DNA of 64,000 nucleotides from Chloroflexota bacterium (GCA_013388685.1 JACAET010000031.1:62001-126000); one strand, 5' to 3'; numbered from the stretch's first letter, positions 44,855-55,140 are shown. The notes: a model not told the origin generated them from the sequence alone. Numbers and translations: made by a program.

Positions 44855-45454
44855 ATGAACAAAAAGGTCATCCGGTCAGTCATTCTCGCCATGTTCCTCG
44901 GTTCGATACCAGGAGTCGCGTACGCCCACGATGGAAGCAATGTCCCGTTCGGCGGATTTTTGAGCGGGCTGGTGCATCCCGTTCTCGGCTACGACCACCT
45001 GCTGGCGATGCTGAGCGTGGGCATCCTGAGCGCGCAGATCGGCGGACGCGCCATCTGGACCGTGCCCGCGACTTTTGTCAGCGTGATGGCGCTGGGTGGC
45101 GCGCTGGGATTGATTGACATCGGTCTGACTTCGACCGAATTGGGGATCGCCGCCTCGCTCGTCCTCCTGGGCTTGATCATCGCCGCCGAACGGAAATTAC
45201 CCGTTTTGCTTGCCATGATGGGTGTGGGGTTTTTTGCCATCTTCCACGGTTATGCCCATGGGTCAGAAATGCCGACCACAGCGGAACCGGTCTTGTACGC
45301 GGCGGGTTTCCTGACCGGCACTGCCTTGATCCACATTGCCGGAGTGGTAATCGGCGATATTGCCAGGCACTACGAAAGCGGAAAAGTCATCCTGCGCGTG
45401 GGAGGCGGGTTAATCTCCATGATCGGCGTTTTGTTCATTTTCGGCATGCTTTAG
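44855..45454 (+). CDS. HupE/UreJ-family membrane protein
   Basis: The 199-residue protein has a cleavable signal (about 1-24, ending AYAHDG) and six hydrophobic helices. GLVHPVLGYDHLLAMLSVGILSAQIGG is the family signature, with the His/Asp residues thought to bind metal, and GFFAIFHGYAHGSEMP supplies more His. HupE/UreJ proteins are thought to import nickel or cobalt for metalloenzymes; no hydrogenase or urease gene is in view. The ATG at 44855 has GGAGGAGA upstream. It lies eight bases before the DUF6512 gene. Confidence 0.9.
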   Translation: MNKKVIRSVILAMFLGSIPGVAYAHDGSNVPFGGFLSGLVHPVLGYDHLLAMLSVGILSAQIGGRAIWTVPATFVSVMALGGALGLIDIGLTSTELGIAASLVLLGLIIAAERKLPVLLAMMGVGFFAIFHGYAHGSEMPTTAEPVLYAAGFLTGTALIHIAGVVIGDIARHYESGKVILRVGGGLISMIGVLFIFGML

Positions 45455-45462
45455 GGAAAACC

Positions 45463-46050
45463 ATGAAAAACAAAGTGCTTCTTTGGGAAATCGGCAGTTT
45501 TTTCTTCATCGGTCTGGTGGGGGCATCCCTGCACTTCACCTTTGAGTTGAGCGACTTTTCCAATAAGGTGGTGGCATACTTTTCGGCAGTCAACGAAAGC
45601 ACCTGGGAACATCTCAAAATGGTCTTTTTTCCGGGGTTGGTTTTTGCTTTGATTGAATACACGTACGTGCGCGAAAAGGTCAATAACTATCTGATTGCCA
45701 AAACCGTCAGCCTGCTCCTCATGCCGCTGGTCATTGTGGCGGGATGGTATCTCTACGCCCCGGCGGTCGGACGGAGCATCTACCCGGTGGACCTCGCGCT
45801 GTTCTACCTGGCGGTTTTCACGGGTCAGTTTGCCAGTTATAAATTGTTGACCCGCCCTCCGCTGGAGAAAAAATTCAACAACTACGCCATCGTGATAGGT
45901 ACCATTCTATTTCTGGCGTTTTCGACGTTCACCTTCTTCCCGCCTAAAATCTTCCTGTTCGAGCATTTCGACCTGAAGGATACCGGGCAATATGGCATAC
46001 TGCCCTACGAAGACAACATCCGATACTTCACAAAACCGCCACAAAGATAA
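45463..46050 (+). CDS. DUF6512-family membrane protein
   Basis: The 195-residue protein has about five membrane helices. Its segment AVNESTWEHLKMVFFPGLVFALIEY is typical of the DUF6512 group, whose function is unknown. It directly follows the HupE-like gene and is probably co-transcribed with it. A palindrome (AAGTGATG-CGCTT-CATCACTT, 46103-46123) lies after its stop. Confidence 0.78.
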   Translation: MKNKVLLWEIGSFFFIGLVGASLHFTFELSDFSNKVVAYFSAVNESTWEHLKMVFFPGLVFALIEYTYVREKVNNYLIAKTVSLLLMPLVIVAGWYLYAPAVGRSIYPVDLALFYLAVFTGQFASYKLLTRPPLEKKFNNYAIVIGTILFLAFSTFTFFPPKIFLFEHFDLKDTGQYGILPYEDNIRYFTKPPQR

Positions 46051-46102
46051 ATCTTTTGCACAGATATTGTCTGTAATCCAAACGAATTACAAGATGTCAT
46101 GT

Positions 46103-46123
46103 AAGTGATGCGCTTCATCACTT
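46103..46123. repeat. 8-bp palindrome between the DUF6512 and plsY-like genes
   Basis: AAGTGATG-CGCTT-CATCACTT is a perfect 8-bp inverted repeat, 74 bases before the plsY-like start. It has no T-run, so it may be an operator rather than a terminator. Confidence 0.35.
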
Positions 46124-46196
46124 GCGCAAGCAGGGACAAACCCTTTATTCTTGTTTAAGTCATCTTCGGTCGTTTGGGCATTCTATGGAGGCAGTC

Positions 46197-46916
46197 ATGG
46201 ATCCGGTCATAATAATTTCCAGTCTGTTGATCTCCTACTTGCTGGGGTCAATTTCGTTCGCCCGATTGATCGTCAAACTGTGGACCGGGAAGGACGTCGC
46301 CGAATTCGAAGTCGCCGTGGACGGCACCGGTGAAACGTACAAGGCAGTTTCCATTGGCGGGAATACGGTCAGCACCGTGCTGGGGGCAAAAGGCGGGCTG
46401 ACTGTGGGGGTTCTCGACATTCTCAAAGTGACGCTTCCCACCCTGACCTTCAAACTACTCTATCCAGAACAACCCGTTTACATGCTGATCGCAGCAGTAG
46501 GCGGACTGGTTGGACACATCTGGCCCATTTATTACCGCTTCCACGGCGGGGCGGGATTTTCCGCCATCATGGGCGGCCTGCTGGTCATTGACTGGCTGGC
46601 GGTATTGGCCACCCCCATCGCCGGTCTCCTGCTGGGGATGGTTGTCTTTCGCAACATGATTGTTGCGAGCCTGTCCTGGATATGGTTGCTTGTTCCCTGG
46701 CTCTGGTGGCGGACCGGCGGCGACCCGGCACACCTTTTCTATGCGGTGATGGTCAACGTCCTGTTCCTGCTCGCCATGAGACCGGAGTATAAAATCGCAA
46801 TGAAGTACAAAAAAGAGGGGAAAATGCTCGAATATGGTTTGGGCAATCTCAAATCCAACCCTATGGGGCGGGGAATGCTCAAGATGGCGAAATTCTTCAA
46901 AGTCGAGATCAAATAA
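46197..46916 (+). CDS. PlsY-like glycerol-3-phosphate acyltransferase
   Basis: The 239-residue membrane protein has the three PlsY motifs: LLGSISFARLIVKL near the N-terminus, a GNTVSTVLGAKGG region and GHIWPIYYRFHGGAGFSAIMG (HxFPxxxxFKGGKG in typical PlsY). PlsY moves an acyl group from acyl-phosphate to glycerol 3-phosphate. Several motif residues differ from the consensus, so the substrate may differ. The ATG at 46197 has GGAGG nine bases upstream. It precedes the PEP-synthase-like gene by 16 bases. Confidence 0.8.
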   Translation: MDPVIIISSLLISYLLGSISFARLIVKLWTGKDVAEFEVAVDGTGETYKAVSIGGNTVSTVLGAKGGLTVGVLDILKVTLPTLTFKLLYPEQPVYMLIAAVGGLVGHIWPIYYRFHGGAGFSAIMGGLLVIDWLAVLATPIAGLLLGMVVFRNMIVASLSWIWLLVPWLWWRTGGDPAHLFYAVMVNVLFLLAMRPEYKIAMKYKKEGKMLEYGLGNLKSNPMGRGMLKMAKFFKVEIK

Positions 46917-46932
46917 CGGGAGGGGGACTTGC

Positions 46933-49269
46933 ATGGGTCTCATCATTGACGTTACCAAACGAAAACCGCCCGCCTCCGTGGGAAACAAGGCGATCAACCT
47001 GCGAAGACTGGCTGACATCGGCATGAAAATACCGCAGACCTACGCCATCAAATGGGATGCTTATCAGCGTTACCTGAAGGACGATGACCGCCTGGTCAAC
47101 GAACTAAGAGCCGAGATTGCGGAAACCATTGATCCGGGCAAAACGTACGCTGTCCGCTCCTCCGCCAATATCGAAGACAGCATGGACCGCTCGTTCGCCG
47201 GGCAGTTCAAGTCCGTCTTGCACGTTCAGGGCGTGGACGGCGTCCTGCAGGCAGTCTGGGCGGTCTGGTCGTCGGCGCAGGCACCGGTGGTGAAAACCTA
47301 CCTCGAACGGCACAACATCCCCACCAGCGAATTGGCGATGGCAGTCATCGTTCAGGAAATGGTCAAGCCGATTCTCTCCGGCGTGGCGCTCAGCCGCAAC
47401 CCGGTCACCGGCGGGGACGACATCGTGGTGGAGGCGGTCAAAGGCGAGGGAACGCAACTCGTGCAAAGCGGCACGACGCCCCTGCGCTGGGTCAACAAAA
47501 AAGGCTACTGGATGGAAAAGGCGAATGGCGAGGAGACAGACATCCCGTTAAGCCTGATCGAGGAGGTCATCTCAGGGACAAGGGTCATCGCGCAGAAACT
47601 CCGTCATCCCGTGGACCTGGAATGGGTGTACGACGGAAGCAACCTGTACTGGGTGCAAGTGCGCGCCATCACCGCCTCCGGCAACCGCAACGTGTATTCG
47701 AACTATATCCCGCGCGAGATGCTCCCCGGCATGATCAAACCACTCATCTTCTCGGTCAACATCCCGCTGGTCAACAGCATCTGGATTCGGTGGATATCGG
47801 AGATCACGGGCGACCTCGGGCTGAAACCCGAAGACCTGGCGAAGTCGTTCTACTACCGCGTCTACTTCAACATGGGCGCGCTGGGCGACATCTTCGAGGG
47901 GCTGGGCTTCCCGCGCGACTCGGTGGAGATGATCATGGGGTCCCTGCCGCGCGGCGCGGTGAAACACTCCTTCAAGCCGAGTTTCAAAACGTTCACGCGC
48001 CTGCCATGGCTGACCTGGTTCATGCTGGACAAGTGGAATTTCGGATCGAAGATGCGCCGCGCCTTGCCCACACTGAAGGAGCGCGTCAAAGCGACCCCGT
48101 ACCTGAATCTCGACGGATGGAGCGAATCCGACCTCCTTGCCGCGGTAGACCGTCACTACGAACTGATGCGGGAGGTCGCCTACTACAATGTGATAGGACC
48201 GCTCCTGATGGGCATGTACAACAACATGCTCAAGGCACAGCTTGGCAAACGCGGCGTGGAATTTGGCAACTTCGATCTTATGGAAGGCATGGACGAGATC
48301 GCCGAATATGACCCAGCCACCCACCTGAGGCGCCTGCATGCCCAGTTTTGCGCGCTCCCGCCCGAGGTCCAGGAAAAGATGCGAAGCGTCTCGTATGCCG
48401 AATTCCAAAGGATGACGGAAGCGGGCGATTTTCCGCAAAAGTTGGCGCAACTCATCGAGGAGTTCGGTCACCTGAGCGACAACGGCAACGATTTCTCCGC
48501 CGTGCCGTGGCGCGAACAGCCGGAGATGATCCTGCGACTGGTGATGGACTTTGCCCCCAAAAGGGAAGAGGGAAAGAAGGTCAGGCTTTCTGACCTGAAA
48601 TCCAGCGGGCGGCTGAGCAGGGCGTTCCAATTCTTTTACAAGCGGGCGCGTGAATTCCGTCTCCTGCGCGAACAGGTCAGCGGACTGTACACGCACGGAT
48701 ACGGCTTGTTCCGCTACTACTTCCTCGCCCTGGGGAGGCAGTTCGTGCGGCGCGGGTTGATGGATGCGTCCGAGGATATTTTCTACCTCACCTTCAGTCA
48801 GGTACGCGACCTTGTGAACGAGAAACAACCCATCGAAGACCTGCGCGGCGAGATTGCCCGCCACAAAGCGGACATGGAGCGCTACAGGGACATCCTCATC
48901 CCCACCGTTATCTACGGCGACGAGATTCCGCCCGTCCGCGAGCCCAACATGGACGTAATGAGCGGCATTGCCACGTCCATCGGGCATTACACGGGCAAGG
49001 TCAAAGTGGTGAAAGGCATCCAGGATTTTCAGAAGGTCAAACACGGCGACGTGCTGGTTGTGCCATATTCCGACGTCGGCTGGACGCCGCTCTTCGCCCG
49101 CGCGGGAGCCGTCGTCGCCGAATCGGGCGGCTTGCTTTCGCATAGTTCCATCGTCGCCCGCGAGTACAATATCCCTGCCGTAGTCTCCGTGGAGGGCGCC
49201 ACCCTCCTGCCCGACGAGACCATCGTCACCGTGGACGGTCACAAAGGCGAAGTGTTGATTCACAAGTAG
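46933..49269 (+). CDS. PEP-synthase-like phosphotransferase without the PEP-binding barrel
   Basis: The 778-residue protein has an N-terminal pyruvate-phosphate-dikinase-type ATP-grasp domain (about 10-285: VGNKAINLRRLADIGMKIP, VRSSANIEDSMDRSFAGQFKS, VALSRNPVTGGDD, DLEWVYDG). Residues ~300-660 form a large helical region without known signature. The C-terminus is the swivelling phosphohistidine domain (SGGLLSHSSIVAREYNIPAVV). The barrel that binds PEP/pyruvate in PpsA is missing, as in rifampicin phosphotransferase-like proteins, so it more likely moves a phosphate from ATP to some small molecule. AGGGGGA precedes the ATG. It forms an operon with the PlsY-like gene. Confidence 0.85.
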   Translation: MGLIIDVTKRKPPASVGNKAINLRRLADIGMKIPQTYAIKWDAYQRYLKDDDRLVNELRAEIAETIDPGKTYAVRSSANIEDSMDRSFAGQFKSVLHVQGVDGVLQAVWAVWSSAQAPVVKTYLERHNIPTSELAMAVIVQEMVKPILSGVALSRNPVTGGDDIVVEAVKGEGTQLVQSGTTPLRWVNKKGYWMEKANGEETDIPLSLIEEVISGTRVIAQKLRHPVDLEWVYDGSNLYWVQVRAITASGNRNVYSNYIPREMLPGMIKPLIFSVNIPLVNSIWIRWISEITGDLGLKPEDLAKSFYYRVYFNMGALGDIFEGLGFPRDSVEMIMGSLPRGAVKHSFKPSFKTFTRLPWLTWFMLDKWNFGSKMRRALPTLKERVKATPYLNLDGWSESDLLAAVDRHYELMREVAYYNVIGPLLMGMYNNMLKAQLGKRGVEFGNFDLMEGMDEIAEYDPATHLRRLHAQFCALPPEVQEKMRSVSYAEFQRMTEAGDFPQKLAQLIEEFGHLSDNGNDFSAVPWREQPEMILRLVMDFAPKREEGKKVRLSDLKSSGRLSRAFQFFYKRAREFRLLREQVSGLYTHGYGLFRYYFLALGRQFVRRGLMDASEDIFYLTFSQVRDLVNEKQPIEDLRGEIARHKADMERYRDILIPTVIYGDEIPPVREPNMDVMSGIATSIGHYTGKVKVVKGIQDFQKVKHGDVLVVPYSDVGWTPLFARAGAVVAESGGLLSHSSIVAREYNIPAVVSVEGATLLPDETIVTVDGHKGEVLIHK

Positions 49270-49305
49270 AACTCTTTGAAAATCTGTTAATTCATTGGAG
49301 CATTC

Positions 49306-50055
49306 ATGTCGGTTCTAAAAGCCAGCGACCTCCGCAAGAAATATCTGCTCGGGGAACACACCGTCGAAGCGCTGCGAGGCGTCAATTTCGATGTGCAAAA
49401 AGGCGAGTTCGTCGCCATCATGGGTCCGAGCGGAAGCGGCAAATCCACGCTTCTGCACCTGTTGGGCGGATTGGATTCCCCGTCCGAGGGAGAGGTCACT
49501 CTCGGAGAGGCTCAACTCTCCCAATTGACCGAATACCAGGCGACTCTGGCGCGTCGTCATAACGTTGGGTTCGTCTTCCAATTCTTCAACCTTCTCCCCA
49601 CCCTGACAGCGGAGGAGAACATCCTCCTGCCCGTCATCATTGACGGCAAGAATCCCGCTCACTACGAAGACCGCCTCAAACAAATTCTCGAACTGGTCGG
49701 CTTGTATGAACGCCGCAAGCACAAGCCGGATCAACTCTCCGGCGGCGAACAGCAGCGCGTCGCCATTGCGCGGGCGCTGATCACGGAACCAGCCATCCTG
49801 CTGGCAGACGAACCGACCGGCAACCTCGACACCAAAACCGGCACAGCCATCATGGAACTGCTTCAGCGCTCGTGCCGCGAACTGCATCAAACCGTCATCG
49901 TGGTCACACACGACCCGCGCGCGGCTTCCTACGCTCAGCGCGTCATTTTCCTGCGGGACGGAAACATCGTGAAGGAATACCGCCCCGGCGACGATGTTCC
50001 GCTGGCGGAACGCATGGACGGCATCATGTCCACCATGCGTGAACTGGAGTCGTGA
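49306..50055 (+). CDS. ABC transporter ATP-binding protein (MacB/LolD type)
   Basis: The 249-residue ATPase has Walker A ([16 protein letters not shown]), the signature [15 protein letters not shown], Walker B ([12 protein letters not shown]) and a switch His (VVTHDPR). The pattern [23 protein letters not shown] is usual for MacB/LolD-like subunits that energise mechanotransmission rather than transport through the membrane. The cognate permease begins four bases after its stop. Confidence 0.94.
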   Translation: MSVLKASDLRKKYLLGEHTVEALRGVNFDVQKGEFVAIMGPSGSGKSTLLHLLGGLDSPSEGEVTLGEAQLSQLTEYQATLARRHNVGFVFQFFNLLPTLTAEENILLPVIIDGKNPAHYEDRLKQILELVGLYERRKHKPDQLSGGEQQRVAIARALITEPAILLADEPTGNLDTKTGTAIMELLQRSCRELHQTVIVVTHDPRAASYAQRVIFLRDGNIVKEYRPGDDVPLAERMDGIMSTMRELES

Positions 50056-50059
50056 CCGC

Positions 50060-52654
50060 ATGACCCTCCTGCGCCAGATTCGCTACCTGACTCTGCGCTC
50101 GATCCGCGCGCGCTGGTTGAGATTCCTGCTGAGCGCCTTCGGCATCGTCCTGGGCGTGGCAGGCATGCTCGCCATCGGCGTGACCAATCAAGCCGCGCTT
50201 GATTCCATCGTCCGCCTGTTCTCGAACACCTCCGGCAGCGTTAAATTGAGTGTCACCACCGCCAGCCAGTCCGCTTCGGGCTTCCCGGAGCAGACCCTGC
50301 GCACCATCCGCAACATCCCCAGCATCAAAATTGCGTCCCCGATCATCCGTATCAACACCGTCGCCGCAGACGATGCCTCACCGGAGCAGATCGCCCTCGG
50401 TCTGTTCGGCACCGACGCGGGAGGCGGACTGACCCTGCACGGCATAGACCCCCTCATGGAGTCCGGCCTGCGCGAGTACAAACTTGTCCAGGGCAATTTT
50501 TTGCAGGACCTCAACGCCAAACGGGAAGTTGTGCTCGTGGAGACCTACGCCGAGGACAAGGAGATCGAGGTTGGCGACTGGCTGGCGGTCATCACGCCCA
50601 ACGGCGTCGAGTCGCTCAAGGTCGTGGGGTTGATCGCGCGCGAAGGAGCCGGTCAGACCGCCAACGGCTCCTTCGGCGTCATCCCCCTGTGCACCGCGCA
50701 GGAACTCTTCAACCGCACCGGCGAGCTGGACCAGGTGGACATCCTGACCGCGAATCCCAAACCCTCCCGCGCCGAACTGGACGCGCTCAAAGACAGTCTG
50801 CAAACCCGCCTCGGCAAGGACCTGTCGGTCACGTATCCGTCCTCGCAGGGCGAGCGCATGACGCAGATGCTCCAGAACTACCAGATCGGTTTGAACTTCA
50901 TGAGCGGCATCGCGCTGTTCGTGGGCGCCTTCCTTATCTACAACGCCTTCGCCATGACCGTCGTGGAGCGCACACGCGAGTTCGGCATGCTCCGTACCAT
51001 CGGGATGACGCGCGGACAGGTTACCGGGCTGGTCCTGCTCGAGGCAGGCGTGCTCGGCGTCTTTGGGTCTGCGGCGGGTGTGGGCGCGGGCATGTTGCTG
51101 GCGCGCGGTCTCACCAACCTGATGGGGATCATTCTCAACCAGGAACTCACCTTCGTGGAAGTGCCTGTGGACGACATGGTCTTCAGTTGGGCGGTCGGTT
51201 TGGTCGTCACCTTCCTCGCGGCGGGCATCCCTGCCTGGCAGGCGGGACGCGTTTCCCCGATGGAGGCGCTGCGCGTGCGCGGCAAGGCAAATGAAGGCTG
51301 GCTCATCCGCCAGGGCTGGAAACTGGGCGTAGCGCTGCTCGTCGTCTCGGCGGTTTTGCTCATCACCAACCCGTTCCCCTACGACGTGCAATTCCGCCTC
51401 GGCAGTATGACCGTCTTCGGCTTGTTCAGCGGCGCGACTTTGCTCATCCCCGCCACCGTCACCGCCTGGGAGCGCGTCACCCGCCCGTTCATGAAATGGA
51501 TCTACGGCACCAGCGGCAGTCTGGGGAGCCGCAACGTCCAGCGCTCGCGCCAGCGCACCACCCTGACGGTCGCCGCGTTGATGGTCGGCGTGGCCATGGT
51601 CATCATGACGCGCGGCATGACCGAATCCTTTGCGGGCGACCTGCGCGAATGGATGTCCGCCTACATCGGCGGGGACATCTTCGCCTCGTCCTCCATTCCC
51701 ATGCGCGGGGACGTGGGACAGCGCATCGCCTCCGTGCCCGGGGTGGAAGCCGTCGCCCCGATCCGTTACTTTAACGTGGACTGGCAGACTCCCGACGGCG
51801 TGGAGCAAATTACCTTCATGGCGATGGATCCGGTCGCTTATGCGCGCGTTACCCAGTTCGTCTTCAGTGATGAGGATGTCAGCACGGAGGAGGTGGTCAG
51901 GCGTCTGCAGGAGGGCGACGCGGTTCTTTTATCCAGCGTGCTCTCGGAAAAATACGGGCTGAAGACCGGTGATTTCGTCCAATTGCGGACGCGCGGCGGC
52001 TACCGTTCCTTTGAGATTGCGGCGGTCGTCGTGGATTTCTACAACCAGGGCTTGGTCGTGCAGGGCAGTTGGGACGACATGAAGCGCTACTTCCGCATCG
52101 ACGACGCCACCACGTTCTTCATCAAGGTGCGGGATGACCAGTCCATTGACGAGGTCAAACAGCGCATCGAAGACCTGTACGGCAAACGCTACCGCCTGAT
52201 CTTGATCTCGAACACCTCCATCCGCGAGCAGGCGCTCACCCTGATGGACCAGGCGTTCAGCATGTTCGACGTGATGGCTCTGATCTCCATCGTGGTCGGC
52301 TCGCTGGGAATCGTCAACACCCTGACGATGAGCGTGATCGAGCGCACGCGCGAGATCGGCATGCTGCGCGCCATCGGCATGACGCGTATGCAGATCATCC
52401 GCATGGTGCTGGCGGAGGCGGGCTTGATGGGCGTTATCGGCGGCGTGCTGGGGGTTGGAACGGGGATCGTGCTGGCACGCATCCTGTTCATCGGTATGAC
52501 CACCATGTCCGGCTACAGCCTCACGTTCGTATTGCCGCCCGAAGGAATCGTCATCAGCCTGATCGCGGCGGTCATCATCTCGCAGATTGCGGCGATTTTC
52601 CCGTCGCGCCGCGCCTCGAAGGTCAAGATTCTTGAGGCGGTGCGCTACGAGTGA
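50060..52654 (+). CDS. FtsX-type ABC permease with two permease units
   Basis: The 864-residue protein has an N-terminal helix, a large extracytoplasmic MacB-type domain (about 50-265), an FtsX unit of three helices (about 285-415), a further pair of helices (about 430-480), a second extracytoplasmic domain and a C-terminal FtsX unit (about 745-860) ending in FPSRRASKVKILEAVRYE. VVERTREFGMLRTIGMTR and VIERTREIGMLRAIGMTR mark the repeated coupling helices. This full-length, two-unit layout is that of lipoprotein or peptide exporters. No cargo is evident. A bidirectional terminator follows. Confidence 0.92.
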   Translation: MTLLRQIRYLTLRSIRARWLRFLLSAFGIVLGVAGMLAIGVTNQAALDSIVRLFSNTSGSVKLSVTTASQSASGFPEQTLRTIRNIPSIKIASPIIRINTVAADDASPEQIALGLFGTDAGGGLTLHGIDPLMESGLREYKLVQGNFLQDLNAKREVVLVETYAEDKEIEVGDWLAVITPNGVESLKVVGLIAREGAGQTANGSFGVIPLCTAQELFNRTGELDQVDILTANPKPSRAELDALKDSLQTRLGKDLSVTYPSSQGERMTQMLQNYQIGLNFMSGIALFVGAFLIYNAFAMTVVERTREFGMLRTIGMTRGQVTGLVLLEAGVLGVFGSAAGVGAGMLLARGLTNLMGIILNQELTFVEVPVDDMVFSWAVGLVVTFLAAGIPAWQAGRVSPMEALRVRGKANEGWLIRQGWKLGVALLVVSAVLLITNPFPYDVQFRLGSMTVFGLFSGATLLIPATVTAWERVTRPFMKWIYGTSGSLGSRNVQRSRQRTTLTVAALMVGVAMVIMTRGMTESFAGDLREWMSAYIGGDIFASSSIPMRGDVGQRIASVPGVEAVAPIRYFNVDWQTPDGVEQITFMAMDPVAYARVTQFVFSDEDVSTEEVVRRLQEGDAVLLSSVLSEKYGLKTGDFVQLRTRGGYRSFEIAAVVVDFYNQGLVVQGSWDDMKRYFRIDDATTFFIKVRDDQSIDEVKQRIEDLYGKRYRLILISNTSIREQALTLMDQAFSMFDVMALISIVVGSLGIVNTLTMSVIERTREIGMLRAIGMTRMQIIRMVLAEAGLMGVIGGVLGVGTGIVLARILFIGMTTMSGYSLTFVLPPEGIVISLIAAVIISQIAAIFPSRRASKVKILEAVRYE

Positions 52655-52675
52655 GATAAAGGCTTCAGAAAACAG

Positions 52676-52715
52676 AAACAGCCCGCCCGGTCCAAAGACT
52701 GAGGCGGGCTGTTTT
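52676..52715. terminator. Bidirectional terminator between convergent transport genes
   Basis: AAACAGCCCGCC (52676-52687) pairs perfectly with GGCGGGCTGTTT (52703-52714). It has T-runs on either strand, serving the plus-strand permease and the minus-strand adaptor gene. Confidence 0.9.
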
Positions 52716-52728
52716 CGTCCAGGCTGAA

Positions 52729-53772
52729 TTATTTCGAGACTTCGATCTCGACGAAGGCGCTCATCCCCCAGCGCAATCCTTCGGGAATCTCATCCAGCGT
52801 GACGAAGACATCGTAGTAGACGCCGGAGCCGGCGGCGTTCTTCAGGGAGATTTCGCTCACCGTGCCGGTGACGACCGTGTCCGGGAGCGCGTCGAACGAG
52901 ACTTTGACCTGATCCCCGATTTGAATCCGCGCCACATCCACTTCGTTCAGGTCGGTCGTTTTGACCTGCAGGGTGGAGAGGTCCGCCAGCAAAAGCACCG
53001 GGGCTCCGGGGGAGACCATTTCGCCCGAGTTGATGTACAATTGCACAACGGCGCCATCAAACGGTGCAGTCAACTTTGATTGCCGAAGAAGCGCCTCCAG
53101 GGCAGCGATGCGGGTTTGCGCGGCTGACACCTCCGGCGAGTTTTTCAAATTGATCAGACGGTCAAGTTCAGCCTTGGCATCATTCAGCAGGGCTTCCTTT
53201 AGCGCAAGATCCTCATCTGCCTTTTGTATCGTTTCCTTATCCGCATATGCCTCGTATTCCCTGACCTTGGGAACCTCTATCACCCCAAAGGGAGTATTCT
53301 CTTTTTTGATGACTGTTTCCGTATAAGTCTGGAGGTAATTCAAAGAGTCGCGGTATTTGAATGCCTGATCATAATCCTCCTGCGCATTCCTTACGGCAAT
53401 AGCCGCCTGCGCCAGCGCGGTATCGGTGTCGAGCAGGTCATCCAGCGCCTGTTGCGCAAGGATCAAGTCTGCCTGCGCGTTGAGGAGGCTTTGGGGAAGG
53501 GCGTCGTCGGGGAAAAACGCCAGAACGTCTCCCCGCTTGACAGTATCCCCCGCCTTGACCGAAACAGTCACCCGCTCGGCTCCCAGCATGAACGCCAGGT
53601 TTGCCCATTTTCCCACCGTCACTTCTGCCGAGGCGCTGACCACATCGTCTCTGACATTGAGCAGAGGCTGGGGATTTTCCGCCGCAGGTTCTGTAGAACT
53701 CGTCACGCCTCCACAGCCAGCAATCAATGCAGACAGCAAAAGAAGGTTCATAAATTTCAACATGGGTTTCAT
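52729..53772 (-). CDS. HlyD/MacA-type adaptor lipoprotein
   Basis: The 347-residue protein begins with a lipoprotein signal ending LSALIAGCGG. The biotinyl-lipoyl-like hairpin is split around a long coiled coil (about 100-210: LILAQQALDDLLDTDTALAQ, DEDLALKEALLNDAKAELDRL), then LRQSKLTAPFDGAVVQLYINSGEMV and a beta-barrel. It should link an ABC permease to the cell exterior. It lies 138 bases after the minus-strand permease gene and could serve either the plus-strand or the minus-strand exporter. A TAGAAT extended -10 stands at 53826-53831. Confidence 0.88.
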   Translation of the reverse strand: MKPMLKFMNLLLLSALIAGCGGVTSSTEPAAENPQPLLNVRDDVVSASAEVTVGKWANLAFMLGAERVTVSVKAGDTVKRGDVLAFFPDDALPQSLLNAQADLILAQQALDDLLDTDTALAQAAIAVRNAQEDYDQAFKYRDSLNYLQTYTETVIKKENTPFGVIEVPKVREYEAYADKETIQKADEDLALKEALLNDAKAELDRLINLKNSPEVSAAQTRIAALEALLRQSKLTAPFDGAVVQLYINSGEMVSPGAPVLLLADLSTLQVKTTDLNEVDVARIQIGDQVKVSFDALPDTVVTGTVSEISLKNAAGSGVYYDVFVTLDEIPEGLRWGMSAFVEIEVSK

Positions 53773-53910
53773 TGTGCAAATCTCCGCAACACAGCAGATG
53801 GTTTCAATCGCATTCTCATGCTGTTATTCTAGCACTCGAATTCCGGGAAAATTGGTTGTCTGTAACCCATCTTCGGGAAAGGGGACAAATGGCATGTGGA
53901 TTACAGGAAT

Positions 53911-55140
53911 CTACTCATAGCGCAGCGCTTCCACCGGCTCCAGGTTCGCGGCGCGGCTGGCGGGGTAAATTCCAAAGAATAACCCCACAGCCGCGGAGAA
54001 GAGGGTGGCGAGCAGAACAGCGTCAATACCGACCAGCGGCGTAAACGCCGTGCCGCTCGCCTCGGCGATCCGCCCGACAGCATAGGAAATCAGCCAGCCG
54101 AATACAATGCCGATGATCCCCCCGATGAGGCTGAGCAGGGAGGACTCGGTCAGGAATTGCGTGAGGATGTCGCGTTTGCGGGCGCCCAGCGCTTTCCGCA
54201 AGCCGATTTCACGCGTACGTTCTGTGACCGATACGAGCATGATGTTCATAATGCCAATTCCGCCCACCAGCAGGGAAATCCCCGCAATGCCGCCCAGGAA
54301 AATTGTCAGAATGCCAGTGATGGACTGGAAGGTGGAAAGCAGGTCCTGCTGGGTAAAAACCGTAAAATCGTCCGCGCCGACCGGTGTGCGGTGACGGGCG
54401 CGCAGAATTGCCGCAATCTCCTCCGCGGCTTGGGTCACCACATCGCCGCTGACCGCCTGGACAAAAATGATATCCACGCGATCGCTGGTGCTGCGACGGA
54501 TCAGCCGCGTCTGGGCGGTGGTAAACGGGACGATGACCACGTTATCCTGACTCCCAAACGAGCCGCCACCCTTCGATTCCAGTACGCCCAACACGCGGAA
54601 GGGTTGTCCCTCGATGCGCACGGTCTCGCCGGTCACGCCGTCGGCATGCCCGAAGAGTTTCTCTGCCACTTCCGGACCGAGCAAAACCACCGAAGCGCGC
54701 CCCAGAATATGCTCCTCGGTGATGTACTCGCCTTCCGTAATGAAATAGTTGCGTACCTGAAAATATTCAGGCGTCACGCCCAAGATTTGGGGCGTGGCTT
54801 GTTCGCCGCCGAACGAGACAATGCCGTTCCCCTGCAAAGCGGGCGCAACCGCCTGGACAGAAGGTGCCGCAAATTGATCGCGCAACGCCTCGGCGTCGCC
54901 CAGCGTCAACGGTTTGGGGTTGCGAATGTTATCGCCGGGGTCGCCACGGAAAACAAACAGCAGGTTCGTGCCAATACCGCTGATGGAACCGGTGATGGAC
55001 GCTTCCGCGCCGCGTCCCACCGCCAGCATGGCGATGACCGCCGCCACGCCGATCACAATCCCAAGCACGGTCAAACCGGACCTGAGTTTGTTTCCTGCCA
55101 AACTTTCCAATGCTTCGAGAAAAGCCTGTCCAAGACTCAT
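53911..55140 (-). CDS. MacB-type ABC permease
   Basis: The 409-residue protein has the four-helix MacB layout: an N-terminal helix (about 20-45), a large extracytoplasmic domain (about 50-275) and three C-terminal helices. [21 protein letters not shown], a [21 protein letters not shown] coupling helix and [18 protein letters not shown] are typical. The start overlaps the ATPase stop by four bases. Probably forms a tripartite-like efflux or export complex with the ATPase and adaptor upstream; the cargo is unknown. Confidence 0.94.
   Translation of the reverse strand: MSLGQAFLEALESLAGNKLRSGLTVLGIVIGVAAVIAMLAVGRGAEASITGSISGIGTNLLFVFRGDPGDNIRNPKPLTLGDAEALRDQFAAPSVQAVAPALQGNGIVSFGGEQATPQILGVTPEYFQVRNYFITEGEYITEEHILGRASVVLLGPEVAEKLFGHADGVTGETVRIEGQPFRVLGVLESKGGGSFGSQDNVVIVPFTTAQTRLIRRSTSDRVDIIFVQAVSGDVVTQAAEEIAAILRARHRTPVGADDFTVFTQQDLLSTFQSITGILTIFLGGIAGISLLVGGIGIMNIMLVSVTERTREIGLRKALGARKRDILTQFLTESSLLSLIGGIIGIVFGWLISYAVGRIAEASGTAFTPLVGIDAVLLATLFSAAVGLFFGIYPASRAANLEPVEALRYE

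Noticed and set aside
47572..49263. Minus-strand frame of 563 codons
   Set aside because: It is antisense to the PEP-synthase-like gene and its translation is His/Arg/Asp/Val-rich without motifs.
50378..51808. Minus-strand frame of 476 codons
   Set aside because: Antisense to the two-unit FtsX permease; no motif and no ribosome binding site.
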